A DNA stretch of 43,628 bases, taken from the NCBI GenBank assembly GCA_019242475.1, contig JAFAVK010000049.1:1-43628 (forward strand). Direction: 5' to 3'. The DNA is from Acidobacteriota bacterium. GTDB lineage: Bacteria > Acidobacteriota > Blastocatellia > Pyrinomonadales > Pyrinomonadaceae. Shown piece after piece: positions 41,392-43,628 of the stretch. Both the position numbers and the translations under genes were made by a program. The notes under the pieces were generated by a model that searched no databases, was not told the origin of the DNA, and saw only the letters and a program-made list of their open reading frames with translations. Numbering within the stretch: position 1 is the first letter of the stretch; each line of letters begins with the position of its first letter.

Positions 41392-43271
41392 CGCGTCTGG
41401 TGCGGCGCCGGAGACTGACCCTGTGGGCCGCGGTCTTGATGCTGGCGCTGGCCTCCCTGCTCGCTTACGCGAAGGGGAGGCGGGCCGCCGGGCCGTACGC
41501 GCTGGCCGACGACTGCCCACGCGGGGCGCTCGTCTACGCGCAGGCGTCCGACCTGCCCGAACTCCTGCGGCTCTGGGACAGTTCCCGCCTGAAGGAGCGT
41601 TACCTCGCAAGCACGAGCTTCAAACAGTTCGCCGACGGGCACGTCGCCCTCAAGCTCGTGGCGCGCGCGGGCGAGTTCGGCGAGGCGCTGGGGTTCACGC
41701 CCGACGCGCAGATGCTTTCGGAGGCGACCGAGAAGAGCGCCGCGCTGGCCGTCTACGACATAGGGCGGATGGAGTTGGTCTTCGTCGCGCCCGTGAGCGA
41801 AGAGAAGGTCTTGGCCGCGCGCCTCTTCCAGAACGCGGATAGTTTCGAGAAGACCGAGCTGCCGGACGGAACCGCCTACTACGCACGCGACGTGGAGGCC
41901 GACCGCGGGCGGCAGAAGCAGAAAATCCTCTTCGCCTTCTTACGCGGCCGCTTCGTGCTCGCCACCGACGAGCGGCTCATGCTGCGCACCCTCGCCAACG
42001 TAAACGGCAAGGCGCGCGCAGACCGTCTGTCCGACGACCCTTCGTTCAAGACTCTGAGCCGCGAGCTGGCGGCGCCGCACCTCGCCGCGGTCTGGGTGGA
42101 TCAGACCAGGCTCAACGCCGACTACTACTTCAAACACTATTGGGCGATGGCGGACGCCTCGACGCTGAAAGGGATACGCGCCGGGCTCTTCGACTTCGAG
42201 GCGCGCGAAGGGAGCTGGCTCGAACGCAGGGAGTTCCTACTCGAAGGCGGGCGGAAGTTCGTGTCGGCCCTCTCCCCGCGCGACGTTCAGGAGTTGTCGG
42301 GGTACGCCCCGCCGGAAGCCGCCTACGTGAAGCTCTTCGTGCTGGCGGACGGGGGCGCCGCCGCGTCTTCGCTCGTCGGAAATACACTTCAGGATCACGC
42401 GCCCGAGGAGGGCGGCGGGGGCGTCGGGGGCGGCCGCCTTCACGAAGATTTCGACCCGGCCTCCGGAGGGGCCACGGACTACTCCTGGGGCTCTGATTAT
42501 TCTTACCTTGACGGGGATTACGACGAGGCGATAGACGACACTTCCGACTCTGAAGAGGGCGGAGGGAGTCAGGAGGGTGACGAGACGGACACTGCCGCCG
42601 CCCGCCTCGAACAGGTTCTCGGCGCGGCGCGCCCGTCCCTCGGCGAGGCGGCGCAGTCTCCCGTCGTGAACGACGGGCCGCTCTTCGTCGAGTTCAGGAG
42701 GCTGGCGGTTCTCAGGCTGGACGACCCCGGCCGTCTGGACGTGAGGGCTTTCGAAGAGTCCGTCGCCTCTTTGGCCGCCGGGCCACTGACCGCCGCCGGC
42801 ACGGTGGGGGCTTTAAGATGGTCGGACGCAGGGGAAGGGGAGCGGCGGCGGAGGGAGTTGGAGCTGCCCATGCTCGGCCGGAGACTCTGCTACGCGCTCC
42901 GTGGGCGTGACCTTTTCGTCTCGAACGACGGCGCCTTCCTCGATTCCGCACTGGCCGGGAGTGTTCGGGGTGTGAGGCGTCGCGCGGCCGGCCGTGAAGA
43001 GTATGACGAACTGACCGTCATCCGCCTGGATCGCCGGGCCGAGACCTTCGACGGGGTCTTCTCGAAGTTAGATGAGAGGCGTGCGCGCGGCAACCCGGCG
43101 GGCGGGCCGGACGAATCGGGCGCCCGGAACACGACCTCGGAAGCGTTCTTCTCCGGCAACGTGTCCAGCCTCCTCGACGCGGCCTCCCCCGTCAGCCGCA
43201 TCGAAATTCGCAGACGCTCCACCCCGGGCCGCCTCCGCGAGGAGGTCGAGATGTCGGCACCCGGCCCCTAA
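41349..43271 (+). CDS. DUF3352-like membrane-anchored protein
   Basis: 640 residues from ATG 41349, overlapping the previous gene by 43 bases, with GGAG 8 bases upstream. The frame is open from 41268, but the later start places the anchor near the N-terminus (about 24-41, LTLWAAVLMLALASLLAY). The outer region resembles the DUF3352 group: CPRGALVYAQASDLPELLRLW, then KQFADGHVALKLV, KILFAFLRGRFVLATDERLML and LRAGLFDFE-like strands. An acidic Asp/Ser/Gly/Tyr insertion occurs near 380-430 (GATDYSWGSDYSYLDGDYDE, DDTSDSEEGGG). DUF3352 proteins have no settled function. It closes the five-gene group; a terminator hairpin follows. Confidence 0.75.
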   Translation: MERAEESFRQGRFVARLVRRRRLTLWAAVLMLALASLLAYAKGRRAAGPYALADDCPRGALVYAQASDLPELLRLWDSSRLKERYLASTSFKQFADGHVALKLVARAGEFGEALGFTPDAQMLSEATEKSAALAVYDIGRMELVFVAPVSEEKVLAARLFQNADSFEKTELPDGTAYYARDVEADRGRQKQKILFAFLRGRFVLATDERLMLRTLANVNGKARADRLSDDPSFKTLSRELAAPHLAAVWVDQTRLNADYYFKHYWAMADASTLKGIRAGLFDFEAREGSWLERREFLLEGGRKFVSALSPRDVQELSGYAPPEAAYVKLFVLADGGAAASSLVGNTLQDHAPEEGGGGVGGGRLHEDFDPASGGATDYSWGSDYSYLDGDYDEAIDDTSDSEEGGGSQEGDETDTAAARLEQVLGAARPSLGEAAQSPVVNDGPLFVEFRRLAVLRLDDPGRLDVRAFEESVASLAAGPLTAAGTVGALRWSDAGEGERRRRELELPMLGRRLCYALRGRDLFVSNDGAFLDSALAGSVRGVRRRAAGREEYDELTVIRLDRRAETFDGVFSKLDERRARGNPAGGPDESGARNTTSEAFFSGNVSSLLDAASPVSRIEIRRRSTPGRLREEVEMSAPGP

Positions 43272-43347
43272 CAAGCCGAACCCGGCTCCCAATGACTTCA
43301 CCTCCGGCCCTTATGTTTCGGGAATCTCAGACGGTTCTCCTGACGAA

Positions 43348-43380
43348 AGCGGGCTTGGGCAGTGATGCCCAAGCCCCGCT
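43348..43380 (+). terminator. Terminator hairpin at the end of the envelope operon
   Basis: AGCGGGCTTGGGCA pairs with TGCCCAAGCCCCGCT (one bulged C) around a GTGA loop, followed by GTTAGTTTAA. It lies between the convergent stops at 43271 and 43422. Confidence 0.65.
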
Positions 43381-43421
43381 GTTAGTTTAAGACTTAATTC
43401 CCTAAACGCAGCCCTCCGAGG

Positions 43422-43628
43422 TCAGTGGCCGCCGGGGCTGGCCATCTTGCCGATGAGGGTGAAGAGGGGGAGGTACATGGAGATGACGATGGAGCCGATG
43501 GTGACGCCGAGGAAGCCGATCATGACCGGCTCGATGAGCGTCAGCAGGGAGGCGATGGCCGAGTCCACCTCCTGCTCGTAGAAGTCGGCGATCTTGCCGA
43601 GCATCGCGTCGAGCGCGCCCGTCTGCTC
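43422..43628 (-). CDS. pilC: Type IV pilus/type II secretion platform protein, C-terminus only
   Basis: The last 68 residues of a PilC/GspF-family inner-membrane protein; the rest lies beyond the right edge. Seen: GALDAMLGKIADFYEQEVDSAI, the conserved pre-membrane block, then LLTLIEPVMIGFLGVTIGSIVISMYLPLF, the last membrane helix with the invariant EP, and a short tail. The platform protein links the assembly ATPase to the growing pilus. It is probably part of the same machine as the three pilins at 8.7-10.3 kb, though 33 kb apart; assignment to PilC over GspF rests on that. Confidence 0.93.
   Translation of the reverse strand, partial: EQTGALDAMLGKIADFYEQEVDSAIASLLTLIEPVMIGFLGVTIGSIVISMYLPLFTLIGKMASPGGH

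Overview
The window is high-GC, densely coded bacterial DNA. It reads best as an Acidobacteriota chromosome, probably a Blastocatellia/Pyrinomonadaceae-like lineage. That placement is an inference from gene style (tandem type IV pilins next to PilS/PilR-like genes, many two-component proteins, a giant TPR protein, secreted beta-propellers) and not from a marker gene. I saw no rRNA, tRNA, CRISPR array, transposase or phage gene. Both ends cut genes: an NtrC-type regulator on the left and a PilC/GspF platform protein on the right.

Layout. 1-5.5 kb: signalling block with a sensorless histidine kinase plus sigma-54 regulator (minus), and divergently a single-domain response regulator, an RsbRD_N-like protein, a large HAMP-PAS-PAS kinase and a membrane-anchored protein. 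5.5-5.7 kb: a perfect 34-bp inverted repeat brackets an intrinsic terminator and contains the stop codons of both convergent genes. 5.7-8.5 kb: ABC-2 permease, TPR protein and ABC ATPase operon (minus). 8.7-13.8 kb: pilS-like, pilR-like and three tandem pilin genes (minus), with a good sigma-54 promoter before the first pilin.

14.1-21 kb is the most unusual stretch. A secreted protein with GVIVGSD heptapeptide repeats has a long structured leader. A membrane hybrid kinase follows. Then come two small paralogous proteins with nearly the same ~35-residue N-terminus and an Asp/Ser/Gly-rich tail, each with its own similar promoter. The second lies 11 bases before a JmjC/Cupin_4 (ROX-like) oxygenase gene, which overlaps a sucrase/ferredoxin-like gene, followed by a cysteine-synthase-fold enzyme. 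I propose this as a candidate undescribed peptide-modification (RiPP-like) or acidic-protein hydroxylation system.

21-28 kb: secreted proteins (two-domain aspartyl protease, HEXXH protein, lipoprotein, Beta_propel protein, GH28 glycosidase), several followed by unusually long perfect hairpins. 28-43.3 kb: five tightly packed plus-strand genes, each with an N-terminal membrane segment or signal: beta-propeller, VIT/vWA, a 2604-residue TPR protein, an unknown, and a DUF3352-like protein. They look like one envelope complex or assembly pathway of unknown function.
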